DNA of 61,218 nucleotides from Acidimicrobiaceae bacterium (GTDB lineage Bacteria; Actinomycetota; Acidimicrobiia; Acidimicrobiales; JAUTXP01), in NCBI GenBank assembly GCA_030837965.1, contig JAUTXP010000041.1, positions 1-61,218 on the forward strand, written 5' to 3'. The notes under the pieces were generated by a model, which was given only the letters and a program-made list of their open reading frames with translations, was not told where the DNA came from and searched no databases. The translations under genes and the position numbers were made by a program. Numbering within the stretch: the stretch's first letter is position 1; every line of letters starts with the position of its first letter. This document shows positions 47,313-56,280 of this stretch, one piece after another.

Positions 47313-47801
47313 CTACTCCGCGTCCAGCGGTTCCAACAGCATGAGCTTCTGACCGAACTCGACCATGTCGCCATCGGTCACGATGATCTCGGCCACTCGG
47401 CCGCCCACGTCCGAGACGATCCGGTTCATGATCTTCATGGCCTCGATGATCCCGACCTCCTGCTCGGGCTCGACCACGTCGCCCACCTCCACGAAGGCCT
47501 TGGCCCCCGGCTCCGGCGAGCGGTAGAAGGTGCCGACCAGTGGCGCCGTCACCGACGCCATGCCCGACGTGTCCGCCGCGCCCGACGCGCCTGCGGCGCC
47601 GTCGACCGAGGGCATGGCCACGCCGCCGGTCATGGGCGCGGGGGCGACCGCAGGGTCCCACTCGATCACGATCTTGTGGTCGCCGGACTCGACCGACACT
47701 CGCGTGACCGGGCCGCCCGCCTTCTTCAACAGCTCGTGGGCCTCGCGGCTGACCTTGTCGAAGAGGTCGGACGCCTGCGATCCGTCGTCGTCTTTGCTCA
47801 T
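47313..47801 (-). CDS. accB: Biotin carboxyl carrier protein of acetyl-CoA carboxylase
   Basis: A 162-residue carrier. The biotin attachment Lys123 lies in IIEAMKIMNRI. The preceding SVTAPLVGTFYRSPEPGA is the usual start of the lipoyl/biotinyl fold, with the thumb-type insertion found in AccB. An N-terminal helical region and an Ala/Gly-rich linker precede it. ATG start, 12 bases after the accDA stop. Confidence 0.95.
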   Translation of the reverse strand: MSKDDDGSQASDLFDKVSREAHELLKKAGGPVTRVSVESGDHKIVIEWDPAVAPAPMTGGVAMPSVDGAAGASGAADTSGMASVTAPLVGTFYRSPEPGAKAFVEVGDVVEPEQEVGIIEAMKIMNRIVSDVGGRVAEIIVTDGDMVEFGQKLMLLEPLDAE

Positions 47802-47813
47802 CGAAGCTCCCTG

Positions 47814-49499
47814 TTAGAGCGAGACCTGGGCACCAGGGGTGCCGAAGGCCCGGAACCGTTCGTAGCGGGCGGCCACCAGCGCGGCGCCGTCCATGGGCAA
47901 CAGCTCACCGAGGCAGGAGAGGAGTGCCGTCTTCAAGTTGGCCGCACTCACCACGGGGTCCATGTGGGCCCCTTCCTCGGGCTCGGGGACGATGGCGTCC
48001 ATGACCCCGAGGCGCAGCAGGTCGGGCGGCGTGACCTTCAGCGCGGCCGCGGCACGCGGCGCCGCGGTGGCGTCGCTCCACAAGATGGTGGAGCAGCCCT
48101 CGGGGCTGATGACCGAGTAGTAAGAGTTCTCGAGCATCAGCACCCGGTCGCCCACGCCCAAGGCCAGCGCGCCGCCGCTGCCGCCCTCGCCCGTCACCAC
48201 TGCGATGGCCGGGATGGGCAGGCGGGACATTTCCATGATGCAGCGGGCGATGGCCACGGCCTGGCCCCGCTCTTCCGCGCCGAGGCCGGGATACGCGCCC
48301 GGCGTGTCGATCAAGGTGATGAGCGGCATCTTGAACTTGGCCGCATGGTTCATCAGCCGCAGCGCCTTGCGGTAGCCCTCTGGGTCCGGCATGCCGAAGT
48401 TGCGGGTGACCATCTCGGTCGTGGAGTGGCCCTTTTGATGCCCGATCACGACGACGGGCAGGTCGCCCAGCAGGGCCACGCCGCCCACGATGGATGCGTT
48501 CTCCCGGTACAGCCGGTCGCCGTGAAGCTCGATGAAGTCGTCGAACATGAAGCCGATGTACTCGAGCGTGGTGGGGCGGTCGATGTGCCGGGCCAGCACC
48601 ACCGCCTCCCACGGATCGCGCTCGCGCAGGCGAGCCGGGTCGGTGATGGGCGCCTCCCCCTCCGGCTCGGGGAGCTTGGACCCGTCCGGCCTCGGGGCAT
48701 GAAGGGCGAGCAGCTTGCGCAGCGTGTTGCGCAGGTTCTCGCGGGGCTCGACCAGGTCGAGCATGCCGTGCTCCAAGAGGAACTCGGCCGTCTGGAACCC
48801 GGGCGGCAGCTTCTGGCGGATGGTCTGCTCGATGACCGAGGGGCCCGCGAAGCCGACCAGGCTGTTGGGCTCGGCGATGAGGACGTCGCCCAGCATGGCG
48901 AAGCTGGCCGTGACCCCGCCAAAGGTCGGGTCGGTGTTCAGGCAGATGCACAGCACGCCGGACTCATGCAGCCGGGCCACGGCCTGACTGGTCTTGGCCA
49001 ACTGCATCAGCGAGATGCAGCCCTCCTGCATCCGGGCGCCGCCCGATGCAGCGATGAGCAACAAGGGCGTGCCCGTCTCCAACGACAGCTCGGCCGCCTG
49101 GGTGATGAGCTCGCCCACTCCCCCGCCCATGCTGCCTCCCATGAACTGAAAGTCCATGGCCGCGACCACGAGCGGGTAGCCCGACACCGTGCCCGTGCCG
49201 AACACGGCCGCCTCGTTGTTGCCCGTCTTCTTGCGGGCGTCCTCCAGGCGGGACGGATAGGGCTTGGAGTCAACGAAGCCGAGCACGTCCGTGCTCATCA
49301 CGTCCTGGCCCCGCTCCTCGAAGCTGCCCTCGTCGAACAGTTGGCCCAAGCGCTCGCGCACCCGCAGCCGGAAGTGGTGGTTGCACTCGGGGCAGACCTT
49401 GAGGTTGCGGACCAGCCGCTTGGAGTAGACGAAGGCGTCGCACGACGGGCACTTCACCCACTGGACGTCGCCTGCCGCAGTGGTGGGCGCGGTGCTCAC
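47814..49499 (-). CDS. Acetyl-CoA carboxylase carboxyltransferase, AccD-AccA fusion
   Basis: A 561-residue carboxyltransferase with the beta-type (AccD) half first and the alpha-type (AccA) half second. The beta half begins with a four-Cys zinc ribbon (Cys17, Cys20, Cys36, Cys39) and continues with FQFMGGSMGGGVGE and SGGARMQEG. The alpha half contains LHGDRLYREN, TLIDTPGAYPG and EGGSGGALALGVGDRV. It transfers CO2 from carboxybiotin to acetyl-CoA, giving malonyl-CoA. The GTG overlaps the TPR gene stop (GTGA). The zinc ribbon favours acetyl-CoA over propionyl-CoA-type enzymes. Confidence 0.94.
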   Translation of the reverse strand: MSTAPTTAAGDVQWVKCPSCDAFVYSKRLVRNLKVCPECNHHFRLRVRERLGQLFDEGSFEERGQDVMSTDVLGFVDSKPYPSRLEDARKKTGNNEAAVFGTGTVSGYPLVVAAMDFQFMGGSMGGGVGELITQAAELSLETGTPLLLIAASGGARMQEGCISLMQLAKTSQAVARLHESGVLCICLNTDPTFGGVTASFAMLGDVLIAEPNSLVGFAGPSVIEQTIRQKLPPGFQTAEFLLEHGMLDLVEPRENLRNTLRKLLALHAPRPDGSKLPEPEGEAPITDPARLRERDPWEAVVLARHIDRPTTLEYIGFMFDDFIELHGDRLYRENASIVGGVALLGDLPVVVIGHQKGHSTTEMVTRNFGMPDPEGYRKALRLMNHAAKFKMPLITLIDTPGAYPGLGAEERGQAVAIARCIMEMSRLPIPAIAVVTGEGGSGGALALGVGDRVLMLENSYYSVISPEGCSTILWSDATAAPRAAAALKVTPPDLLRLGVMDAIVPEPEEGAHMDPVVSAANLKTALLSCLGELLPMDGAALVAARYERFRAFGTPGAQVSL

Positions 49500-50365
49500 A
49501 GGACGGCCGCCTCCTCGTGCATGCGCCGGTGCTCGGCCCGTTCGGCGGCCAGGGCGGCGTCGATCTCGGGCCAGGACTTGGCCTCGCGTTCGGCCTCGCC
49601 GAACAGCTTGGCCGCGATGAAGGCCAACAGGTCGGTGGTCAATTGATGGCGGTCGACGCGGGTGGCGTCGATGGCCACGTCCAACGCCTGGCGCCAGTTC
49701 TCGTCCCGCACCAACGCCTCGGCCTGCGCGTGACAGGCGAAGGCCTCATGGCCGTCGTCCACGTCGGCCGAACGCAGCTTGTAGAACGCGGCCGCCGCGG
49801 CTCGGTAGTCGCCTTCGGCGAGCAGCAGCTCGGCCACGTCGAGCGCGGCCAGCACGTCCTTGGGGTCCTGCTCGGCCAGTCTGCGGGCCGCTTCGAGTGC
49901 GGTGCCGTTGGCCCCGGCGGCGCGGGCCATGCCCACCAGGCTGCGCAGGATGTCCGTGCGCTCGGGCAAGAGGTCGCAGGCCTGCAACAGGAGCGACACG
50001 GCCTCGTCGGTCTGGCCCATGGCATGGCGGGCGTGGGCCAGATGCACCATGGCCGACGTGTCGTGCGGGGCCAGGTCGAGGACTCTCGCAAAGGCGGTGG
50101 CCGAGCCGGAGATGTCGCCCTCCTCCATCTCGGCCAGGGCCAGGTCCCGCCAGCCGTCGACGTCGTTAGGGGCCACCTTGACCAAGGCCCGCAGATGGCG
50201 GGCGGCCTCGTCCAGCTCCAACTCCAAACTGGCCTTGCCCGCCACCCGGAGCAGGCGCGGGTCGCTCGGGTCGTCGACCAGTCCTTCGACGGCCAGCGTG
50301 CGGGCCTTCATCAGTTGGCCCGCGGCGAGCGCCGCCTCGGCTTCAGCCACTCGATCGTCAGCCAT
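49496..50365 (-). CDS. TPR-repeat protein
   Basis: A 289-residue, all-helical protein with about six tetratricopeptide repeats (ADDRVAEAEAALAAGQLMKA, DEAARHLRALVKVAPNDVDG, ISGSATAFARVLDLAPHDTS and so on) and a charged Glu/Arg-rich helix at the end. No signal peptide. ATG 50365 is chosen; the longer open frame is Arg-rich. It is coupled to the carboxyltransferase gene by a four-base overlap, so it may help assemble or regulate the carboxylase, but that is inference from position. Confidence 0.85.
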   Translation of the reverse strand: MADDRVAEAEAALAAGQLMKARTLAVEGLVDDPSDPRLLRVAGKASLELELDEAARHLRALVKVAPNDVDGWRDLALAEMEEGDISGSATAFARVLDLAPHDTSAMVHLAHARHAMGQTDEAVSLLLQACDLLPERTDILRSLVGMARAAGANGTALEAARRLAEQDPKDVLAALDVAELLLAEGDYRAAAAAFYKLRSADVDDGHEAFACHAQAEALVRDENWRQALDVAIDATRVDRHQLTTDLLAFIAAKLFGEAEREAKSWPEIDAALAAERAEHRRMHEEAAVL

Positions 50366-50393
50366 CTTCGTCCACTCCCCGCCGCGCCTCGGG

Positions 50394-50723
50394 CTACGCG
50401 CCCGGCGCGTCCCAGCTATAGAACTCGCGAGCGGTCGCATCCTTGGGCGAGCGCCAGGTCTCCGGGTTGTACGGGACGATGAAGTCGTCCAGCTTCTTGC
50501 TGATCTCCTTGAACAGCGGGTGGTCCCGGACCTCCGACACCTTGTCGTCGAAGTCGTCGTTCAACTCCACCAAGTGGATGTAGACGTCTTCGAGGATGAA
50601 GAGGCTGCGGTGCTTGACCCCCACCAGGCCTGGAAGCTCGGTGGCATCCGACTCGGCGAAGATCCGGGCCACGTCCTCTTCGGCGCCAGGCTTGATCTTG
50701 GCCACGATCACTCCACGCCTCAC
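50394..50723 (-). CDS. TcmI-like polyketide cyclase-family protein
   Basis: A 109-residue protein of the TcmI/polyketide cyclase family (dimeric ferredoxin-like fold): VIVAKIKPGAEEDVARIFAE, then SLFILEDVYIHLVELNDDF, and an ending EFYSWDA. In Streptomyces, TcmI closes polyketide rings; homologues also occur outside such clusters. No ketosynthase lies nearby, so a polyketide role is not shown. Its position as first gene of the malonyl-CoA-producing operon is suggestive. GTG start, with an in-frame GTG four codons later. Confidence 0.82.
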   Translation of the reverse strand: MRRGVIVAKIKPGAEEDVARIFAESDATELPGLVGVKHRSLFILEDVYIHLVELNDDFDDKVSEVRDHPLFKEISKKLDDFIVPYNPETWRSPKDATAREFYSWDAPGA

Positions 50724-50802
50724 CGCGTCCCCCTGGTCGACTGCGCGCCGGCGCGCGCTCGGCCAAGTGTTAGGTGGGCGGTGGCGCTCCCGTCAAGCGT
50801 TC

Positions 50803-50853
50803 TGGTCACATTCCACACTTCTCCCCCTCCGTCCGTCGAGGAATGGTCACATT
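50803..50853. promoter_or_regulatory. Direct repeat TGGTCACATT
   Basis: Two exact copies (50803-50812 and 50844-50853), 41 bases apart, which is close to four helical turns. They lie in the divergent region between the TcmI-like gene and the transporter gene. TCACA is a half-site typical of CRP-type regulators, but no matching inverted half is visible beside either copy. Confidence 0.4.
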
Positions 50854-50948
50854 GTCCCGGCGCGCGCGGTGAGTCAAGCGGCGCGCCGGGCCGGGCGGTA
50901 TGGTCGCCAACGAGCGACGTGCGCATGCACAGGGGCGGAAGGGGCGGA

Positions 50949-53432
50949 ATGGCCGAGGTGTCGAAGACGCGTGCGGCGCGGCCTCGGGCCAAGAAGGCCA
51001 CCAGTGTCTCGCCGCTCACGCGTGACCTGCTGGCCAGAGTGCCCCTCTTCGCGGGCGCTTCGGACGCCGTCCTCAACGCAGTGGCCGAAGCCTTCACCCA
51101 GGTGTCGGTGGCGGGCGGCGACGTCGTGTGTACTGAGGGCGAGCCGGGGACGACGTTCCATCTGGTGGACACGGGCACGCTCGTGGTCGAGTCGCAGGTC
51201 GGCGCGCAGCGCAGGGAGTTGGCCCGCATCGGCCCGGGCGACTTCTTCGGCGAGATCGCCTTGTTGGGCGGCGGCACGCGCACCGCCACCGTCACCGCCT
51301 TGAGCCCGAGCAGGCTGTGGACCATCACCGCGACCGACTTCGCCACCCTGACCGCGGCCGACGACGGCGTGCGCGCCCAAGTCGAGGAGATGGCCCGGGC
51401 CCGCATGGGCCGGTCGTTGGCCGCCGCCTTCGAAGTGCGCCACCAGACCCTGGGCGACACGCTGGCCCGGCGGGGCAAGGTGGCCTTGGGACGGGCTGTC
51501 GACAACGACATCGTCCTGCCCTCTCGCGGCGTGTCCGCCCACCACGCCCTCATCCGCGGCAACGACAACGGCGTCGTCGTCATCGAGGACCTGGGCAGCA
51601 CCAACGGCACCTTCGTGAACGCCAAGCCCATCACCCGGGCCGAGCTCCACGACGGTGACGAGGTGTGGATCGCGGACGAGCTGTTCGTCTTCCAGACCAG
51701 CAGCGCAGGGGCCGAGCTGACAGACGTGGTGCGCCCTCCTGGCGTGCGCATCGACGCCATCGACCTGCGCAAGGAGGTGGGCCAAGGCGTGTCGCTCCTG
51801 GCCGGCGTGTCGCTGGCCGTGCTCCCCGGCGAGCTGGTGGCGCTGGTCGGCGGAAGCGGGGCGGGCAAGAGCACGCTGCTCGACGCGTTGGCGGGCACCC
51901 GCCCAGCCACCAGTGGCCGGGTGCTGTACGACGGCGAGGACCGGTACGAGCACGACGCCCGCTTCCGCTCGATCTTCGGCTACGTGCCTCAGGACGACAT
52001 CGTGCACACCGCCCTCTCTTTGCGGCGGACGCTGCGGCACGCGGCCCGCATCCGCCTGCCCGCCGACGTGGGCGACGAGGAGCGCGACGCCATCGTGGAC
52101 CGCGTCATCGAGCAGTTGGCCCTGTCCGGGCAAAAGGACGTGAAGGTCGCAAACCTGAGCGGCGGCCAGCGCAAACGGTCGAGCATCGGGGTGGAGCTGC
52201 TCACCCAGCCGCGGGCCTTCTTCCTCGACGAGCCCACTTCCGGCCTCGACCCGGCTACCGACTCCCACATGATGCGGCTTCTGCGCACCTTGGCCGATGC
52301 AGGCAGCACGGTGATCGTCACCACCCACGCGACGAAGAACGTGCAGTTGTGCGACAAGGTCGTGGTGCTGGGAAGGGGCGGCCACCTCGCCTTCGTGGGT
52401 ACGCCGGCGCGGGCTCTCGAGCACTTCAGGGTCACCGCCTTCGACGAGATCTACGATCGCCTGGAACCGCAGGACGCGCCGCAGCAGGCGGCCGAGGCCT
52501 ACCGCGCGTCCGAGGAGTTCGAGAGCCAGCAGTCGCTGCTCCTGGCCCCGCCCCCTGCGGTCGACGGGGCGGACAACCGGAGACGCAAGCTGCGCACTCG
52601 GGCCCGTCACGCCATGCAGCAGTTCTTCGCGTTGAGCCGCAGGAACCTCGACATCCATCTGCGCAACAAGGACCTGCTGCTGCCCGTCGTCGCGCAGCCC
52701 ATCGTGTTGAGCGTGCTGCTGCTCGCCCTGTTCGAGAGCGGTGTGTTCAAGGCGGGCAGACCCAACGCCACCGCGCCACTTCAGCTCGTGTTCCTGCTGG
52801 CCTTCAACGCGTTCCTGCTCGGACTGCTTTCGTCGGTGCAGGAGATCGTCAAGGAGCTACCGATCTTCTTCAGGGAGCGCTCGGTCGGCGTGGGCACGGT
52901 GCCGTACCTGCTGTCGAAGACCACGTTCTTGGTGCCCGCCGTACTCGCCGGCTGTTTCATCATGGCCAGCGTCGTGTGGGCCACCAACCGCCTGCCGGAC
53001 ACCGGTTGGTCGATGTTCGGCCCCCTCCTGCTCGCCATGGGCATGGCCGGGATGGCGGGCATGGCCCTGGCCCTGTTCACGTCGTCGTTCGTGTCGTCGT
53101 CGCAGCAGGCCACCGACATGCTCTCGCTCTGGATCATGCCCCAGGTCCTCTTCGGCGGCGGGCTGTTCGCGGTGCCCAGCATGAACTTCGCAGGCCGCTT
53201 GATCAGCAACGGGGCGCCGTTGCGTTCGGCGTTCGAGGCGGCCGGCCACGCGGTGGACATGAACGGCGTCTTCCGCCGGTCCGGGGGCGTCACCGGCCGT
53301 TCCCTGCTGGCCCAGTACGGCAACAGCTTCTCGCTGGCGCCGACCAAGCAGTGGCTCATCCTGATCGGCTTCATGGTCGTGCCCTTCACCCTGGCCGGGC
53401 TCATCCTGCGCAGGCGCCAGTCGTCCCGCTGA
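50949..53432 (+). CDS. cNMP-FHA-ABCG-type transporter
   Basis: An 827-residue membrane protein. Residues about 25-150 form a cyclic-nucleotide-binding domain (GDFFGEIALLGGGTRTATV). Residues about 175-250 form an FHA domain (GRAVDNDIVLPSRGVSAHHA, then DLGSTNGTFVN), which binds phosphothreonine. Residues about 265-480 form an ABCG/White-type ATPase (Walker A GGSGAGKST near 303, signature NLSGGQRKR near 403, FFLDEPTSGLDP). Six membrane segments follow from about 570. One chain is a half-transporter, so it should dimerise. ATG 50949 has AAGGGG just upstream; ATG 50925 is also possible. Both second-messenger and kinase signals may regulate export. Confidence 0.9.
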   Translation: MAEVSKTRAARPRAKKATSVSPLTRDLLARVPLFAGASDAVLNAVAEAFTQVSVAGGDVVCTEGEPGTTFHLVDTGTLVVESQVGAQRRELARIGPGDFFGEIALLGGGTRTATVTALSPSRLWTITATDFATLTAADDGVRAQVEEMARARMGRSLAAAFEVRHQTLGDTLARRGKVALGRAVDNDIVLPSRGVSAHHALIRGNDNGVVVIEDLGSTNGTFVNAKPITRAELHDGDEVWIADELFVFQTSSAGAELTDVVRPPGVRIDAIDLRKEVGQGVSLLAGVSLAVLPGELVALVGGSGAGKSTLLDALAGTRPATSGRVLYDGEDRYEHDARFRSIFGYVPQDDIVHTALSLRRTLRHAARIRLPADVGDEERDAIVDRVIEQLALSGQKDVKVANLSGGQRKRSSIGVELLTQPRAFFLDEPTSGLDPATDSHMMRLLRTLADAGSTVIVTTHATKNVQLCDKVVVLGRGGHLAFVGTPARALEHFRVTAFDEIYDRLEPQDAPQQAAEAYRASEEFESQQSLLLAPPPAVDGADNRRRKLRTRARHAMQQFFALSRRNLDIHLRNKDLLLPVVAQPIVLSVLLLALFESGVFKAGRPNATAPLQLVFLLAFNAFLLGLLSSVQEIVKELPIFFRERSVGVGTVPYLLSKTTFLVPAVLAGCFIMASVVWATNRLPDTGWSMFGPLLLAMGMAGMAGMALALFTSSFVSSSQQATDMLSLWIMPQVLFGGGLFAVPSMNFAGRLISNGAPLRSAFEAAGHAVDMNGVFRRSGGVTGRSLLAQYGNSFSLAPTKQWLILIGFMVVPFTLAGLILRRRQSSR

Positions 53433-53451
53433 GGGCTTGACCCGCGGTGGG

Positions 53452-54465
53452 CTAGAGGCCGAACAGGGTCTTGGCGTTGCCGGACAGGATGCGCTGCTTG
53501 TCCTCGTCGGGGATGGGCATGTCGGTTACCGCGGCGATGGCGTCTTCCAGGGGCGAGGTGAGGGGCGGCGCGTCGGTCCCGAACAGGACATGGTCGGCGC
53601 CCAAGGCGTCCACGTTGGCGTGGTGGTGGTGCTGGCTCGGGTTGGTGGTGTCGACGTAGACCTGGTTGAGGAACGACGTCGGCTCCCTGTCGATCTTGTT
53701 CTCGTAGCGCGCCCACGGCGGCGGGCCTCCTGCGCCGGGCGGCGGGCCGCCTCCACCGGGGGGACCGCCACTGGGAGGGCCGCCGCCGGGGGGACCGCCC
53801 CAGTGCATCGGCTTGTAGGCCTTGTCCAGCCGGTTGGCGATCAGCGAAAGGGCCCCGCCCGCGGTGGCCCCGATGATGCGCAGGTTCGGGTACTTCTGGA
53901 GCTTGCCCGAAAACAAGATGACGGCCAGGGCCATGGTCACGTCGCAGAAACGACCCACCTGCTCCACCAGTCGGAAGTCGCTGACCGCTTCACTGCCCAC
54001 CGGCTCGGCGGGCGGGTGGAGCATCACCGGCTTGTCCAACTCGGCGGCCATGGCCCAGAACGACTCGCACGCATCATCGTCCAGATACCGGCCCTGCACG
54101 CTGGTGTTGGCGATGATGCCGACAAACCCGTCCTCGCGCACCATGCGCGCCGACTCCTCCAGCATGGCGTCGTCGCCGAACGGGTTGGTGTAGGCGTATG
54201 AGTAGAGCTGCCCGGGATGAGACGACACGAGCCCGGCCAGCCAGTCGTGGTGGACCTTGAGCTCCTCCTTGCTCTGGGCGTAGTTGTCGTGACCGGGAAT
54301 CCGCATCATGGTGCCCGCGCCCACCGGCGTGCCCACGATGGTGATCTCGATGCCGAACGCGGCCTTGCGTTCGAGCATGCCGTCCACATCCCCCAGGCTC
54401 GGCGGCATCGGGTAGCGCTTGAGCAGCGCGGGCGACGACACGTGCCCATGCACATCGATGATCAT
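53452..54465 (-). CDS. Amidohydrolase family 2 protein with Gly/Pro-rich insertion
   Basis: A 337-residue TIM-barrel amidohydrolase of the ACMSD-like family 2. Metal ligands are visible: the HxH in IIDVHGHV (His6, His8), His in KPVMLHPPAEP, and Asp in HVLFGTDAPP. Such enzymes decarboxylate or hydrolyse ring-cleavage and lactone compounds. Between about residues 234 and 263 there is a low-complexity insertion of repeated GGPP-type units, placed where related enzymes have a short loop. ATG at 54465 lies 8 bases after the SDR gene stop. It ends a minus-strand set of five genes. Confidence 0.87.
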   Translation of the reverse strand: MIIDVHGHVSSPALLKRYPMPPSLGDVDGMLERKAAFGIEITIVGTPVGAGTMMRIPGHDNYAQSKEELKVHHDWLAGLVSSHPGQLYSYAYTNPFGDDAMLEESARMVREDGFVGIIANTSVQGRYLDDDACESFWAMAAELDKPVMLHPPAEPVGSEAVSDFRLVEQVGRFCDVTMALAVILFSGKLQKYPNLRIIGATAGGALSLIANRLDKAYKPMHWGGPPGGGPPSGGPPGGGGPPPGAGGPPPWARYENKIDREPTSFLNQVYVDTTNPSQHHHHANVDALGADHVLFGTDAPPLTSPLEDAIAAVTDMPIPDEDKQRILSGNAKTLFGL

Positions 54466-54473
54466 TGGGCTCC

Positions 54474-55370
54474 CTACGAGCTGGCGGTCACGCCGCCGTC
54501 GACGAACAGGATCTGGCCGGTGACGAAGCTTGCAGCCGGGGCGGCGAGGAACAGCGCGGCGGCCGCCACTTCGAGGGGCGTGGCGAAACGCCCGGCCGGG
54601 ATGCGGTTGCGCATCATGTTCACGAAGCCCTCGTTCTTGAGCAACTCCTTCACCAGCTCCGTGGGCACGAAGCCGGGCCCCACCGCGTTGACCGTGATCC
54701 CGTGCTTGGCCCACTCGGTGGCCAACTGCTTGACAAGCATGTTGAGCCCACCCTTGCTCGACGCGTAGGCGGCGAAGCCGCGGCGCCCGCCGGCCACGCT
54801 CCGCGTGGAGGAGAAGTGGATGATGCGACCTCCGTTGCCCGCCGCGATCATCGAACGACCGGCCGCCTGCGAGAGATAGAAGGCGCCGCCCAGGTTGACG
54901 TCGATCACCCGCCTGAAGTCCTCGACCTCGAACTGCTCGGCCGGTGCGTCGGCGTCCACACTGGCCAGGTTGACGAGGATGTCGATGCGGCCGAACCGGT
55001 CGACCACCTGTTGGACAGCGGCTTGGGCGCTGGCCGGGTCGGACGCGTCCACTCGCACGCCCAGCGCGTCGACGCCGCGACCGCTGAGCGTCGACGCCAG
55101 GGCATCGGCCTTCTCCGCGCTGCGCCCGCCGATGGCGACGGCAGCGCCGTGGGTGGCGAACAGGTCGGTCGTGACCTCGCCGATCCCGCCGTAGCCGCCG
55201 ACCAACAAGGCGACGAGGCCGTCGAGGCGGAGCATGGAGGCCGGGTCGTGTTGGGGCACGGGCGCCGACATCGGCGGCCCCGGAGGACCGCCGCCGGGAG
55301 GGCCGCCACCTGGCGGACCGCCGCCGGGAGGACGCCCAGGGGGACCGCCGCCGGGTGGTCCGTCAGCCAT
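54474..55370 (-). CDS. Short-chain dehydrogenase/reductase with Gly/Pro-rich N-terminus
   Basis: A 298-residue SDR. The first 33 residues are GGPP-type repeats, like the insertion in the amidohydrolase next door. The NAD(P) motif is atypical (GGYGGIGE), the catalytic Ser is in HFSSTRSV, and Tyr/Lys are in YASSKGG. The C-terminal VNAVGPGFVPTELV and FVDGG are typical of FabG-like enzymes. It overlaps the glycosylase gene by 8 bases. An internal ATG at 55271 would remove the repeat tract, but it has no obvious ribosome-binding site. Confidence 0.87.
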   Translation of the reverse strand: MADGPPGGGPPGRPPGGGPPGGGPPGGGPPGPPMSAPVPQHDPASMLRLDGLVALLVGGYGGIGEVTTDLFATHGAAVAIGGRSAEKADALASTLSGRGVDALGVRVDASDPASAQAAVQQVVDRFGRIDILVNLASVDADAPAEQFEVEDFRRVIDVNLGGAFYLSQAAGRSMIAAGNGGRIIHFSSTRSVAGGRRGFAAYASSKGGLNMLVKQLATEWAKHGITVNAVGPGFVPTELVKELLKNEGFVNMMRNRIPAGRFATPLEVAAAALFLAAPAASFVTGQILFVDGGVTASS

Positions 55371-56265
55371 GTCCGGCCCGGAGGTAAAACGCCCAATACC
55401 CGAGCCAGGGTCCGTAGCGGTCGGCGAACTCCTGCATCTTCTGGCCCGGCCCGTACAGCTCCTCCACTGCCTTCAACATGGGCTTGAGGTCGAGAGGCAT
55501 GTGCTCCATCCGTCCCAGGCCTCGCAACAAGATGAAGGCGGCCGACCACTGGCCCACGCCCTTCACCCCGCGCAGGTAGGCCTCGGCCTCGTCGTACGGC
55601 GCCGTGCGCAGGAACTCCTCGTCCACCGCCATGAGCGCCTCGACCACGTTCTTGACGTAATGGGCCTTGCGCTCATTGGCGATGACGCGGGCCATGTCGG
55701 CCTCATCGACTTTGGCCATGGTCGTCAACTCGGGGAAGGCCCAATACGTGCGGCCGTCGACCTCCAGGCTGCAACCGAAGGCCTCGGTCAGCCTGTGCTT
55801 CAACGTGCGCGCCACCTGCACCGGCGCGTGCTGGGCCAGCGGGGCCCAACAGCCGCTCTCGCACAGGGTGAGGAACTTCACGTGGTGCAGGCCGTGGTGC
55901 TCCTCGATCCGCGATGCGAACGGCCCGTCGGCCTGGCCGATCTTGTAGAACTCACGCAGGTCGTCGTCCAGACTGAGGAAGAACGAGATGCGGTCGGCCA
56001 CCGCCTTCTTCGTGGCCTCGCTGATCGGGGCGTCCGAGAACAGCTCGTAGTCGACGCCATCGCCACCGCCATCGCCACCACCACCCGCGGGGCGAGCCCG
56101 GAAGACCACGGCCTGTCCGTCGACGGCCATGGCCTTGGTGATGGCGCCGTCTTCGATGCTCTGCTCGTCCAACACCGGGTTGAAGCGGCCCAGGAACCAC
56201 GCCGACTTGGCGAAGTCGAAGGGGGCCACGGCGCCGACATGACCGTCGACGCGGGTGAGCTTCAT
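55363..56265 (-). CDS. DNA-3-methyladenine glycosylase (AlkA-like)
   Basis: A 300-residue HhH-GPD superfamily glycosylase. The helix-hairpin-helix is LRGVKGVGQWSAAF (near 233), and the catalytic Asp lies in HMPLDLKPM, about 20 residues on, as in AlkA. The N-terminal part resembles the AlkA N-domain, with a short Gly/Asp-rich loop near residue 60. It would remove alkylated bases from DNA. It lies between metabolic genes and overlaps the SDR gene, so it is probably cotranscribed; whether that reflects a genotoxic substrate is speculation. Confidence 0.85.
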   Translation of the reverse strand: MKLTRVDGHVGAVAPFDFAKSAWFLGRFNPVLDEQSIEDGAITKAMAVDGQAVVFRARPAGGGGDGGGDGVDYELFSDAPISEATKKAVADRISFFLSLDDDLREFYKIGQADGPFASRIEEHHGLHHVKFLTLCESGCWAPLAQHAPVQVARTLKHRLTEAFGCSLEVDGRTYWAFPELTTMAKVDEADMARVIANERKAHYVKNVVEALMAVDEEFLRTAPYDEAEAYLRGVKGVGQWSAAFILLRGLGRMEHMPLDLKPMLKAVEELYGPGQKMQEFADRYGPWLGYWAFYLRAGHG

Positions 56266-56280
56266 CCCCGGTCCACGCCG

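Noticed and set aside
49860-50948. Extension of the cNMP-FHA-ABC gene upstream to 49860
   Set aside because: That frame runs antisense through the TPR and TcmI-like genes and has shadow-type composition; ATG 50949 precedes the first recognisable domain.
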